The notes under the pieces: model-generated | The model's database searches: none | Seen by the model: the letters and a program-made list of their open reading frames with translations, nothing else | What the model was told of the DNA's origin: nothing | Part shown: piece by piece, positions 51,396 to 59,824 of the stretch | Layout: each line of letters starts with the position of its first letter | Numbering within the stretch: position 1 is the stretch's first letter | Assembly (NCBI RefSeq): GCF_014644315.1 | Contig: NZ_BMKL01000001.1 | Location: forward strand, 631,001 to 695,000 | Reading direction: 5' to 3' | Length of the DNA stretch: 64,000 bases | From: Tsuneonella deserti | Lineage (GTDB): Bacteria > Pseudomonadota > Alphaproteobacteria > Sphingomonadales > Sphingomonadaceae | Program-made: the position numbers and the translations under genes

Positions 51396-52123
51396 TCATG
51401 AACCGCGGCGGGATCAGCAAGGCGGTAAGCCGCGGCGGTGGGATGGCGTTCGCCGACCAGCACGCCGAAGCCGCCAATGCCGGCGGCGGCGGAGAATCCA
51501 TCCTCGTCCGTCATATCGTCACCCACGAAGATCGGCCGCGACCCGGCAAATGGCGAAAGTTGCATGAAAGCGTGAACGGCGGCTCCCTTGTTGGCGCCCC
51601 TGGCGACCAGTTCGACAACGGATTTGCCGGTCTTGATTTCCAGCCCGTGCTCATTGGCCAGATTTCGCGCGAAATCGGCTGCCTCGTCTTCGAGAAGCGG
51701 CGCCATCCGGAAATGGAGTGCCAGCCCGTGAGGTTTTTCCTCGAGCAACAACTTCCTGCTTGCAGCGAAGTCCCGGAACAACCGGACCACGTCCGGCGCG
51801 AGAGCGGCCGGCTCCGGGCCAATCGGCCCACCGTCCGCCATCGTCATCGCGAGCCCGTGGGAACCCGCCCGCGCGACTTTCGGCTGTCCTATGTGACGAT
51901 CGAGATCCGGCACGGCCCGGCCGCTGACCAGTGCCAGCCGGCCACCGAGCCGATCCGAAAGCTTTTCCAGCCTGGTGTGAAGGCCCTCGGCCACCGATAT
52001 CGCATCGGGCCGCTCCGCCAGGTCGACCAGCGTGCCGTCGAAATCGAGGAAGAGCGAGATCGTCTCCGATGAGGCGAGCGCATCGAGCCGTGGCGGGTCA
52101 GGGAGGACGCGTGACACAAGCAT
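51380..52123 (-). CDS. otsB: trehalose-6-phosphate phosphatase
   Basis: The protein has 247 residues of the HAD superfamily. The nucleophile aspartate is in FLDFDGTLVDLAERPD, a conserved Ser/Arg in LVSGR, and the metal-binding FVGDDMTDEDGF near the C-terminus. It dephosphorylates trehalose-6-phosphate to trehalose. ATG 52123 is preceded by GGCGGAG at good spacing and is preferred over 52195. It leads the operon and overlaps the GH15 gene by 16 bp. Confidence 0.92.
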   Translation of the reverse strand: MLVSRVLPDPPRLDALASSETISLFLDFDGTLVDLAERPDAISVAEGLHTRLEKLSDRLGGRLALVSGRAVPDLDRHIGQPKVARAGSHGLAMTMADGGPIGPEPAALAPDVVRLFRDFAASRKLLLEEKPHGLALHFRMAPLLEDEAADFARNLANEHGLEIKTGKSVVELVARGANKGAAVHAFMQLSPFAGSRPIFVGDDMTDEDGFSAAAGIGGFGVLVGERHPTAAAYRLADPAAVHEWLGL

Positions 52124-52191
52124 GACTCCGCCTTTACCCGCGGGGTCTCTCGGGTCAACGTGAGGGGGCGTCAGGTCCCTTGCTCCGCTAT

Positions 52192-52614
52192 TCAAGGCTG
52201 GCTGTAGCCCAAGGGGCGGATTTGAAGATTTCCCGCGCGCGGGTCGTTGGTGAAGAATACGCCGCCCTTCACCGTCGACTGCCCCGGCACATAGTCGAAC
52301 GTCATGACGGCTTTCTCGGTTTCCCGGCCTCCGTTCGTCAGCGTAGCCTCGACTTCCACCTGCTGCGCCGTCGATTCGGATATGTTTCGCGCTTCTATTT
52401 CCACCAGGTAGAACTGTCCGGCAGGTTCCACCGATGCGATCTCGAACCTGATAACTGGCGCCGCCTCGCGGTTTCCAATGGCGGCCTCATATCCGATGGT
52501 GCCGATCAGCAAGATCGCCAGCAACAGGCCGATGCCGCCGGCGATCCATTCCAGCCAGTCCTTTCTCCTCCTGCTTTCGGCGGAGCCATCCGGGTGATGC
52601 GCGTCCTGGTTCAT
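52192..52614 (-). CDS. TIGR02588 family single-pass membrane protein
   Basis: The protein has 140 residues. A charged N-terminus, one transmembrane segment (about 23-47) and a periplasmic beta-rich domain with FDYVPGQSTVKGGVFF form the TIGR02588 pattern. Function is unknown. It lies 10 bp downstream of the TIGR02587 gene, its usual partner, so the pair is probably one unit. Confidence 0.8.
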   Translation of the reverse strand: MNQDAHHPDGSAESRRRKDWLEWIAGGIGLLLAILLIGTIGYEAAIGNREAAPVIRFEIASVEPAGQFYLVEIEARNISESTAQQVEVEATLTNGGRETEKAVMTFDYVPGQSTVKGGVFFTNDPRAGNLQIRPLGYSQP

Positions 52615-52624
52615 GGTCGCATGC

Positions 52625-53473
52625 TCACAGGATCAGCCGGGCGGCGGCTGCGCCCAAGGTGGCGGGGAAACCCAGAACGGTGATCATCGTAGCGATGTGG
52701 TAGTGCGAGACTCCCTCCGTTCTGCCGAACGTCCACAGCATGTACGCGCTTACCGCGATGGCTACGCCGTAGCCTGCCAGTCCCTGCCGAACGACGAGGC
52801 GGACGGGACCGGTGTCGTCGCCCAGCTTTTCCCCGCCGTGGAAATCCAGGGCGAACACGAACGCCAGCAGCATCGCGATCGAAAGCGCGATGAGCGCCAA
52901 CGCCTGCCACGGACCCATTTTGTATGAGATGAGGATCATTTCCTCGGTCGGAGCTACGTTGAAAGCAAAGTACACCGCTCCTCCAAGCATGATCAGGAGC
53001 TTCACGGCGTATCCCGGCCGATCGTTTTCCACCGCGTCGCTTTCACTGCTGGAGCCGCCCATCTGGCCCCGGGCGAGAATGGCGCCGAGGCTCGCCGGAA
53101 CAGTCTGCAAGGCGATCTTCCCGGTCGCCTCGTGCAGCGAGCTCCCGATCTCGAGCACACCGAAGACCAGCAAGATCACCACCGAAGCGAGCGCCCCGAC
53201 TCCCCAAGCGGTTAATGCGTCGAGGAGATCGTCTGTCAGCGAGTGCGTTTCCTCGAACCCCACGACCCGGGAGAGGGGTACGAGCAACGCCAGCGTAAGC
53301 AGGAGAAGCAGGACGAACCGTGTCCGGTCGAGGTAAAATCCGAGGGACCACATTTCCATCGTCATCATCAGGGGCAGCGAAAACAGGACTGCGCCCCCGA
53401 AGGCGCGAGCCAGGCTTCGCAGGAACTTGCTTCGTTCGAATGACGATTGCGCTGCGCCGGTCACGTCCACCAA
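52625..53473 (-). CDS. TIGR02587 family integral membrane protein
   Basis: The protein has 282 residues and about seven to eight hydrophobic segments. FLRSLARAFGGAVLFSLPLMMTMEMW and SFAPTEEMILIS-like features (here VAPTEEMILI) are typical of TIGR02587 (DUF2391). The function is unknown. It is paired with the TIGR02588 gene immediately downstream on the same strand. It is an inner-membrane protein, perhaps with the partner as a periplasmic subunit. Confidence 0.82.
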   Translation of the reverse strand: MVDVTGAAQSSFERSKFLRSLARAFGGAVLFSLPLMMTMEMWSLGFYLDRTRFVLLLLLTLALLVPLSRVVGFEETHSLTDDLLDALTAWGVGALASVVILLVFGVLEIGSSLHEATGKIALQTVPASLGAILARGQMGGSSSESDAVENDRPGYAVKLLIMLGGAVYFAFNVAPTEEMILISYKMGPWQALALIALSIAMLLAFVFALDFHGGEKLGDDTGPVRLVVRQGLAGYGVAIAVSAYMLWTFGRTEGVSHYHIATMITVLGFPATLGAAAARLIL

Positions 53474-53567
53474 TGCGCCATGCCGCGCCTCGGTTGCATG
53501 ATCGCCCGGTTACCCGAACGGCGTACCATGATCGTACTGTCGACAGGGCGGCGAAAGGGCTTTCCAC

Positions 53568-53644
53568 TGGTCGGGACGAGAGGATTCGAACCTCCGACCC
53601 CCACACCCCCAGTGTGATGCGCTACCAGGCTGCGCTACGTCCCG
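53568..53644 (-). tRNA. tRNA-Pro (anticodon GGG)
   Basis: The minus strand folds as a 77-nt cloverleaf with CGGGACG/CGTCCCG acceptor, anticodon loop CTGGGGG (anticodon GGG), T arm GGTTCGAATCC and encoded CCA. It reads CCC/CCU codons. Leader and trailer sequences pair to extend the acceptor stem (CCACTGGT with ACCAGTGG). It stands alone between unrelated genes. Confidence 0.95.
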
Positions 53645-53841
53645 AGACCAGTGGAGCGGGCGCCTATAAGTCCGGGTTCAGGGCAAGGCAAGGCGTGTCG
53701 GCATCGATGCCGACCGCGCCCCGTGAATCCCGGTCGATTGCCCTGCTCGCGGCGACCTGCTAGGCGCGCCGCCGTTACCGCCGCGGCGCCTTTTCCGGGC
53801 GCTCGCGCGGATTCCTTTCGATTGAACGGACCGATTAGACG

Positions 53842-54162
53842 ATGCTCGATATTCTCGCCGCCGCCTCGACCGGCGCAGCGCCTCCGGTTTGGATGAGCTG
53901 GCTACCCATCATCGGCATGATCGCCATTTTCTGGTTCCTTCTCATTCGACCGCAGATGCGGCAGCAGAAGGCGCACCGCGAAAAGGTCGCCGGCCTCAAG
54001 AAGGGCGATCAGGTCGTGACCGCCGGCGGGCTGGTCGGCAAGGTCCTGAAGGTCGATGAGAACTACGTCGATCTGGAACTGGGGCAGGGCGTGAAGGTCA
54101 AGGCCGTCAAGCACACGATCGGCGAGGTCATCCCGCCGGCCGGCACCGCTGCGAACGACTGA
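53842..54162 (+). CDS. yajC: preprotein translocase subunit YajC
   Basis: The protein has 106 residues. One N-terminal transmembrane segment (about 21-39) ending in FLLIRPQMRQQK is followed by the GDQVVTAGGLVGKVLKV domain. YajC associates with SecDF in the inner membrane. It precedes secD by 18 bp, in the standard yajC-secD-secF order. Confidence 0.95.
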   Translation: MLDILAAASTGAAPPVWMSWLPIIGMIAIFWFLLIRPQMRQQKAHREKVAGLKKGDQVVTAGGLVGKVLKVDENYVDLELGQGVKVKAVKHTIGEVIPPAGTAAND

Positions 54163-54180
54163 CAAGGGCGCACCCGCGAA

Positions 54181-55779
54181 ATGCTCGATTTTCCGCGCTG
54201 GAAGCAGATCTGGCTCTGGAGCCTGATCATCGTGGTATCGCTCGCCGCGCTGCCTTCGCTGGCATCGCTGACGGGAGTGCGCTGGCCGCAGAGCCTGCCG
54301 AGCCCGACAATCAACCTCGGCCTTGACCTCGCCGGCGGCAGCCACATCCTGCTCGAAGCGGACGCGCGGCAGATCGCGAGCCAGCGTCTGGAAACGATGG
54401 AAGAAGCCGTTCGCAGCGTGATGCGCCAGGCTTCTCCCGCGATCCGCATCGGCGACGTATCGACGAAAGACCGGCGGCTCAGCTTCATGGTCGACAGCGC
54501 CAGCGACGTGGACCGCGCGCGCGAGTTGCTCCTTCCGCTCGTCAACGGCCAGGGTCTGCGCCGCGAGTGGACGCTGAACGTCGTCGACGAGACGCGCTTC
54601 GTTCTCGTTCCGACGCAGGAAGGCCTTGACGCAGCGCTCGACCAGGCAATGGACAGTGCCAAGGACGTGATCGACCGGCGCATCAATGCGATCGGCACGC
54701 TCGAGCCGACCATCATCCGCCAGGGTGACGATCGCATCGTGGTGCAGGCGCCGGGACAGCAGGATCCCGAGGCGCTGAAGGCGCTCATCGGCCAGACTGC
54801 GAAGCTCGAATTCAAGCTGGTCGATGAGACCGCGCTGCCGAGCGATGTCCAGGCGGGCAACGCCCCTCCGGGCAGCCAGATCTTCCCATATGCCGAAGGC
54901 ACCCCGTTTGCCGGCGGCAAGCTTGCCGTGCGGCGGCTGGGCGGCATCAAGGGCGACAGCCTCACCAATGCGCAGGCGACGGTCAATCCGCAGACCAACG
55001 AGAATGTCGTAACCATCCAGTTCGACCAGCAGGGCGCGGCCAAGTTCGCCCGGCTGACGACGCAGAATGTCAACAAGCCGTTCGCGATCATCCTCGACAA
55101 CAAGATCCTGTCAGCTCCCAACATCAACGAGCCGATCCGCGGCGGCACCGCCCAGATATCGGGCAGCTTCACCGCCGAGAGCGCCAACCAGCTCGCCATC
55201 GCGCTGCGATCCGGTGCGCTGCCGGTGGACCTCAAGGTGATCGAGGAGCGCACCGTCGGACCTGACCTGGGGGCGGATTCAATCCGCAGTGGCATGATCG
55301 CCATGGGCATCGGGACCGGGCTGGTGCTTCTGCTGATGCTGGTCACTTACGGCCGTTTCGGGTTCTACGCCGACATGGCGCTGGTGCTGAACGTGCTGAT
55401 GATCCTGGGCATCATGGCGGTGCTGAACACCACACTGACGCTGCCGGGCATTGCTGGCTTCGTCCTGACGATCGGCGCGGCGGTGGACGCCAACGTGCTG
55501 ATCAACGAGCGTATCCGCGAAGAGCGGCACCGAGGGCGCCGCGTCGTCCAGGCGGTCGAGGTTGGCTATACCGAAGCAAGCCGCGCGATCTTCGATGCCA
55601 ACATCACCAACGTGATTGCCGCCGTGCTGCTGTTCCTGTTCGGGCAGGGGCCGGTGAAGGGCTTCGCGGTCGTCCTTGTCATCGGCGTGGTCACTTCAGT
55701 GTTCACCGCCGTCACCATCACCCGCATGTGGGTCGCCGGCTATTTGCGCCGCGCGCGCCCGACCGACCTGCACATCTGA
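54181..55779 (+). CDS. secD: protein translocase subunit SecD
   Basis: The protein has 532 residues. An N-terminal helix, a large P1 periplasmic domain (with GLDLAGGSHILLEAD) and a C-terminal six-helix RND-type membrane region (about 365-515), with IGAAVDANVLINERIREE, are all present. SecDF uses the proton motive force to complete protein export. The gene lies 13 bp before secF, with a GAGGAG site. Confidence 0.96.
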   Translation: MLDFPRWKQIWLWSLIIVVSLAALPSLASLTGVRWPQSLPSPTINLGLDLAGGSHILLEADARQIASQRLETMEEAVRSVMRQASPAIRIGDVSTKDRRLSFMVDSASDVDRARELLLPLVNGQGLRREWTLNVVDETRFVLVPTQEGLDAALDQAMDSAKDVIDRRINAIGTLEPTIIRQGDDRIVVQAPGQQDPEALKALIGQTAKLEFKLVDETALPSDVQAGNAPPGSQIFPYAEGTPFAGGKLAVRRLGGIKGDSLTNAQATVNPQTNENVVTIQFDQQGAAKFARLTTQNVNKPFAIILDNKILSAPNINEPIRGGTAQISGSFTAESANQLAIALRSGALPVDLKVIEERTVGPDLGADSIRSGMIAMGIGTGLVLLLMLVTYGRFGFYADMALVLNVLMILGIMAVLNTTLTLPGIAGFVLTIGAAVDANVLINERIREERHRGRRVVQAVEVGYTEASRAIFDANITNVIAAVLLFLFGQGPVKGFAVVLVIGVVTSVFTAVTITRMWVAGYLRRARPTDLHI

Positions 55780-55792
55780 GGAGGCCAGCGAC

Positions 55793-56770
55793 ATGAAACT
55801 GCTCAAGCTGGTGCCCGACCACACCAACATCCATTTCCTAAAGTGGCGCGTACCCTTCTATGCCATCAGCCTCCTGCTGATCGCGGCGAGCTGGGGCCTG
55901 GTGCTGACCAAGGGGCTGAACCTGGGCGTCGATTTCGTCGGCGGTCAGATGATCCGTGTGACTTTCGTCGGCAAACCGGACGCGCCCGTCGCCTCCATGC
56001 GCGACGAGATTGCGGCGCTCGGATATGGCGATCCGATCATCCAGCGCTTCGGCCAGCCGAACGAAGCATCAATCCGCATGAAGCTGCCCGAGGGTTCGGA
56101 TGAGCGTCCCGACCTTGCCAACACAATGTCGCAGCGGATCACCAGCGCCCTTAAGACGGCACACCCGGAAGTGCGCATCGACGGGGTCGACTCGGTTTCC
56201 GGCAAGGTTTCGGGTGAGCTGTTCCAGACCGGTCTTCTCTCGCTGTTGTTCGCGATGATCGCGATCTCGATCTACATCTGGGTGCGGTTCGAGTGGCAGT
56301 TCGGCGTGGGCGGGCTGTTCGCGCTGTTCCACGACGTTTCTCTGACGCTCGGCATGTTCGCGCTCACCCAGCTCGAGTTCGACCTCAACATCGTCGCCGC
56401 GATCCTGACCATCATCGGCTATTCGCTGAACGACACCATCGTGATCTACGACCGTATCCGCGAAAACCTGAAGAAGTTCCGCAAGATGCCATTGCCGGAG
56501 CTGCTCGACCTGTCGGTCAACGAGACTCTCGCACGCACGGTTATGACTTCGCTGACCGTGCTTATCGCACTGATACCGCTGCTGCTGTTCGGCCCTGCCA
56601 GTCTGTTCGGTCTGACTGCGGCGATTACGCTCGGCATTTTCGTGGGCACCTACAGCTCCATCTACATGGCGGCACCGCTGCTGATCTGGTTCGGCGTCAG
56701 GTCCGACAGCTTCGTGCCGACAGACACCGGTCGCGATCAGGCGGAGAGGACCGCTCGCGGAGAAGCCTGA
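55793..56770 (+). CDS. secF: protein translocase subunit SecF
   Basis: The protein has 325 residues with six transmembrane helices. GLNLGVDFVGGQMIRV, IDGVDSVSGKVSGEL, YSLNDTIVIYDRIREN and VNETLARTVMTS are family motifs. It forms SecDF with SecD. ATG 55793 follows GAGGAG. The gene ends the yajC-secD-secF operon and is convergent with a glycosyltransferase gene. Confidence 0.96.
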   Translation: MKLLKLVPDHTNIHFLKWRVPFYAISLLLIAASWGLVLTKGLNLGVDFVGGQMIRVTFVGKPDAPVASMRDEIAALGYGDPIIQRFGQPNEASIRMKLPEGSDERPDLANTMSQRITSALKTAHPEVRIDGVDSVSGKVSGELFQTGLLSLLFAMIAISIYIWVRFEWQFGVGGLFALFHDVSLTLGMFALTQLEFDLNIVAAILTIIGYSLNDTIVIYDRIRENLKKFRKMPLPELLDLSVNETLARTVMTSLTVLIALIPLLLFGPASLFGLTAAITLGIFVGTYSSIYMAAPLLIWFGVRSDSFVPTDTGRDQAERTARGEA

Positions 56771-56781
56771 CGGGCTGCCGC

Positions 56782-57963
56782 TCAGGCGATCAGGCGCTCG
56801 AAGTGCTTCGCCAGCGCTGCGGCATTCGCCTGCCAGCTGAACCGGTCGGCAAGGGCTGCAACTTCGCCCCGCTGCGGACGATCGGCCAGAAGCGCGCGCA
56901 CGCCATCGGCAATCGCCAGGGGGTCGCGGGCGACGATCCGGCCGGCCTCCGGTGCGGTAATTACCTCGCGCGCGCCGCCGGTATCGGTGATCACCAGCGG
57001 CGTGCCGCAGGCCAGCGCCTCGATCCAGGCGTTCGCCAGGCCTTCGCTCGACGACGGCAGGACCATCGCATCGGCCGCTGAAAGAACCAGAGGCACCAGG
57101 TCATGATCTAAGCTGCCCAGGAAGTGGACCCGTGCCCCAACTCCGCGGGCAGCTGCCAGGGAGCGCAGCTGCCTTTCGTCTTCCCCGCGGCCAACCAGCA
57201 GCAGGATGGTGTTCCCGGGCAGGTGGGACATTGCCTCAATGACCAGAGCTTGGCCTTTACGCGGGATGAGAGCGCCGACCGTCGCCAGGACGGGGGCGTC
57301 GTCGTTCAGGGCCAATCCAAGCTCGCGGCCAAGGCGCCGGCGCAGTTGGGCATGCTGGAGCGGGCGGAATCGGTCGTGGTCGAGCCCCGTGTAGTGCAGA
57401 GTTATCTTATCTCGCGGGATGCCCATCGCCGCCATGTCGTCGGCCAATGCACCGCACACCGCGAGAAGTCCCGCCGCTTGCTCTCCGGCCGCTAGCATGC
57501 GCCTGCGGGCGTAGCCCCGCCTGCCCCAATAATGAATATCGGCGCCGCGTGCCTTGATCGACAGCGGCAGGCCCAGCGCTTCGGCGATCACCGCCGCCGC
57601 CGGGCCGTCCGGATAGAAGAACTGCGCATCGACGATATCGAACGGGCATTCGGCGTGAAGCTTGCGCGCCAGAGGCAACACGGCGCGGGCGATCATTCCT
57701 GGGTTGATCCGTCCGCCAATGCGGGGAACGAGGGTAAACGTCGGCCGCAGGACCTCGACCCCGCTTTCGACACCGCCCACAGCCCCCTTCTTCAGAGCCG
57801 CGTAACGGCCGATCGCAAGAGGCGGAATTCCGACGGGATTGATCAACGTGACGCGCCAGTCTCCGCGTGCGGCGAGAGCCTCGAGGCTTCGGGCGACGAA
57901 CGGACCAAAGCGCGGGGCCGCCGCGTTCGGGTACAGCGTGGAGATCGACAGGACGCGCTTCAC
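56782..57963 (-). CDS. glycosyltransferase family 4
   Basis: The protein has 393 residues of GT-B fold. The sugar-nucleotide-binding E-x7-E motif is in EGLANAWIEALACG, and ATVGALIPRKGQALVIEAM lies at the start of the second domain. The N-terminal PFVARSLEAL resembles exopolysaccharide or colanic-acid transferases. Donor and acceptor are unknown. It is probably co-transcribed with the XRE regulator immediately upstream (12-bp gap). Confidence 0.85.
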   Translation of the reverse strand: MKRVLSISTLYPNAAAPRFGPFVARSLEALAARGDWRVTLINPVGIPPLAIGRYAALKKGAVGGVESGVEVLRPTFTLVPRIGGRINPGMIARAVLPLARKLHAECPFDIVDAQFFYPDGPAAAVIAEALGLPLSIKARGADIHYWGRRGYARRRMLAAGEQAAGLLAVCGALADDMAAMGIPRDKITLHYTGLDHDRFRPLQHAQLRRRLGRELGLALNDDAPVLATVGALIPRKGQALVIEAMSHLPGNTILLLVGRGEDERQLRSLAAARGVGARVHFLGSLDHDLVPLVLSAADAMVLPSSSEGLANAWIEALACGTPLVITDTGGAREVITAPEAGRIVARDPLAIADGVRALLADRPQRGEVAALADRFSWQANAAALAKHFERLIA

Positions 57964-57975
57964 GGGGTCCGGTTC

Positions 57976-58548
57976 CTAGAGACGCCGGACGAGCATCTCG
58001 GCCACCGCGATCCACGCAGGATCGTCGACCACCAGTTGCTTTTGTCCGGCGCCTACCGGGAGTATGCCCACGCGGAGGCCTTGGCGGTCGATCAGCCGGC
58101 CGAAGGCGAAGCGGCCGCCCTTGCGCGGCACCAGCACGTCACGGTTCACGGCACGCCCCCCCTCCTCGGGAGCGATCTGGCGCAGCCATAGCTGGTCGCC
58201 CGAACGGTATTCACCGGCACTGGCCTCGATCGACAGGACCACCCGCACGGCATCGCCGGAAAGCTCGCTTGGCAAGAGAGCATCGCGGGGCGCACTCAGC
58301 GCTTCGGCTCCGCCCGCGGTGAGCTGGGCCACGACCTGCGGCCGCGCGCTCCCCTCCGAACGAACCAGCATCTCGGGTTCGACCTCAAGTGCCCGCGCGA
58401 TCCGCTCCATCCACTTGAGCGACAGGTTCCGCATGCCCGTCTCGAGACGTCCGACCGTCTGGGGCGTCGTCGGCGGCTTGCACGCCTCGGCCAGGTCGGC
58501 GAGAGTCATCCCTTTTTCGCGGCGAATGTCGCGGATGCGGTTTATCAC
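57976..58548 (-). CDS. XRE-family transcriptional regulator with S24-like tail
   Basis: The protein has 190 residues. An N-terminal helix-turn-helix (RDIRREKGMTLADLAEAC, with TVGRLETGMRNLSLKWM, about residues 5-50) is followed by a C-terminal region (about 95-190) that resembles the beta-sheet part of LexA/S24 repressors (SGDQLWLRQ, RFAFGRLIDRQGLRVG). A clear catalytic Ser-Lys pair is not evident. It may sense a signal and regulate the adjacent glycosyltransferase. GTG start. Confidence 0.75.
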   Translation of the reverse strand: MINRIRDIRREKGMTLADLAEACKPPTTPQTVGRLETGMRNLSLKWMERIARALEVEPEMLVRSEGSARPQVVAQLTAGGAEALSAPRDALLPSELSGDAVRVVLSIEASAGEYRSGDQLWLRQIAPEEGGRAVNRDVLVPRKGGRFAFGRLIDRQGLRVGILPVGAGQKQLVVDDPAWIAVAEMLVRRL

Positions 58549-58635
58549 TGAGACGTCCTAACCAAATGGGTTTTTTATCTTTCCTACAGGATGGCGTTTT
58601 TGGCAATCCATGAGTCGACCGAGGGGAGAGACTGC

Positions 58636-59109
58636 ATGAACCGCCAACTTGTCGAACGCGAACTGACACCGGAAGGGCCGCGCCGCACGGGTACCGCCCG
58701 GGGCCGCCCGCGGACGGTTACCCTGAATCTTGCGGAGTCCCCCATCGCTTGGCTGCATTCGCGCGGACATCTCGATGATCGCCTGTTCGATGCCGGTGAG
58801 CGATTGCGAGCGGACTACGAGCGGGCCCAGCTTTCACCGAGCGTTACGATGCGCTGGGACCCCGTGCGGGTGAAGTCGACAGCCGATTCCGGGCTAAGCG
58901 CCGGAGAAAGGCAGATCGCTGCGAAGGCACGGTTCGATGGCGCGCTGGCTGAGGCCGGGTCAGGGTTGGCGGACGTGTTGTGGCGGGTGGTTTGCGCGGG
59001 CGAGAGCCTGCCCGCTGCCGAGCGGGCGCTCGCCTGGCCCGCGCGTAGCGGCAAGGTCGTGCTGCGTCTCGCTTTGGACCGGGTGGCGAACTTCTATCGG
59101 ATCGTCTGA
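58636..59109 (+). CDS. DUF6456 domain protein
   Basis: The protein has 157 residues. The C-terminal region (about 40-157) with PIAWLHSRGHL, AGERLRADYERAQL and LADVLWRVVCAGESLPAAER matches DUF6456, common in alphaproteobacteria as a possible helix-turn-helix or nucleic-acid-binding domain. It is divergent from the XRE regulator across a 87-bp AT-richer region and overlaps the phosphatidyltransferase by 16 bp at the 3' end. Function unknown. Confidence 0.8.
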   Translation: MNRQLVERELTPEGPRRTGTARGRPRTVTLNLAESPIAWLHSRGHLDDRLFDAGERLRADYERAQLSPSVTMRWDPVRVKSTADSGLSAGERQIAAKARFDGALAEAGSGLADVLWRVVCAGESLPAAERALAWPARSGKVVLRLALDRVANFYRIV

Positions 59110-59777
59110 TTGCCGCGGTCGGCGGCTGCCAAAGTGCGGCCTTCACGCAGCGTCTGGACTACGAACAGAATGACCAGCACCGCGGACATGCCGGTGAAAA
59201 GTACGTCGAACGCGTTGAGGCCGGCTAACCGGCCGAAGTCCGGGCCCAGCCACCCCATCGCCACCGTGAGCACGATCAGCAGGATGCGTGCCTCGGTCGG
59301 CCCGGCGCCGAGGTGCGAGAGGGGAAAATTCCCTGACACTTTCGCCAGCAGGAAAGTGTGAACGGACATCAGGAGGTAAACCACGACGGCGAACAGCGCG
59401 ACGTCCACCCGAAGGTAAGGGCTCGCTCCCAGGCCGCCGAGGATCAGCAACGTGGCGAGCGCATCGCACGAATGGTCGATGAAATAGCCATATCGCGGCC
59501 GCTCGATCTGTCGGTAGCGCGCAATCGTGCCGTCGAGCGAGTCCCCGAACCAATGGACCACGAAACCCGCAACGGCGAGCGCCAGCCACCCGGCGCTCAG
59601 GTTGCTGAGCAAATAGCCCGCACCGATCGCGATTGCCGAAGCGAGCGCGAGCGCGGTGAGAATATCGGGGCTGAGCCATCGCGGCAGGCGAGGGCAGAGC
59701 CATTGCAGGACGCGCTGCTCCCCGCGCGCGAGCAGGTTACGCTGGATGCGCCGAGGAGGGGCCGGGGGCGTGGTCAT
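59094..59777 (-). CDS. CDP-alcohol phosphatidyltransferase family protein
   Basis: The protein has 227 residues and about six membrane segments. The catalytic signature D-G-x2-A-R-x8-G-x3-D-x3-D is complete in DGTIARYRQIERPRYGYFID followed by HSCD. It transfers a phosphoalcohol from a CDP-linked donor to an alcohol acceptor in the inner membrane, such as phosphatidylglycerol-phosphate or phosphatidylinositol synthesis; the acceptor is unknown. ATG 59777 was preferred over 59858. It is 47 bp downstream of the ABC-F gene. Confidence 0.85.
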   Translation of the reverse strand: MTTPPAPPRRIQRNLLARGEQRVLQWLCPRLPRWLSPDILTALALASAIAIGAGYLLSNLSAGWLALAVAGFVVHWFGDSLDGTIARYRQIERPRYGYFIDHSCDALATLLILGGLGASPYLRVDVALFAVVVYLLMSVHTFLLAKVSGNFPLSHLGAGPTEARILLIVLTVAMGWLGPDFGRLAGLNAFDVLFTGMSAVLVILFVVQTLREGRTLAAADRGNQTIR

Positions 59778-59824
59778 CGAATTGCAATGTCGCGGCGGTA
59801 AGGGCGGGGCAAGCGCTTTCGCGG

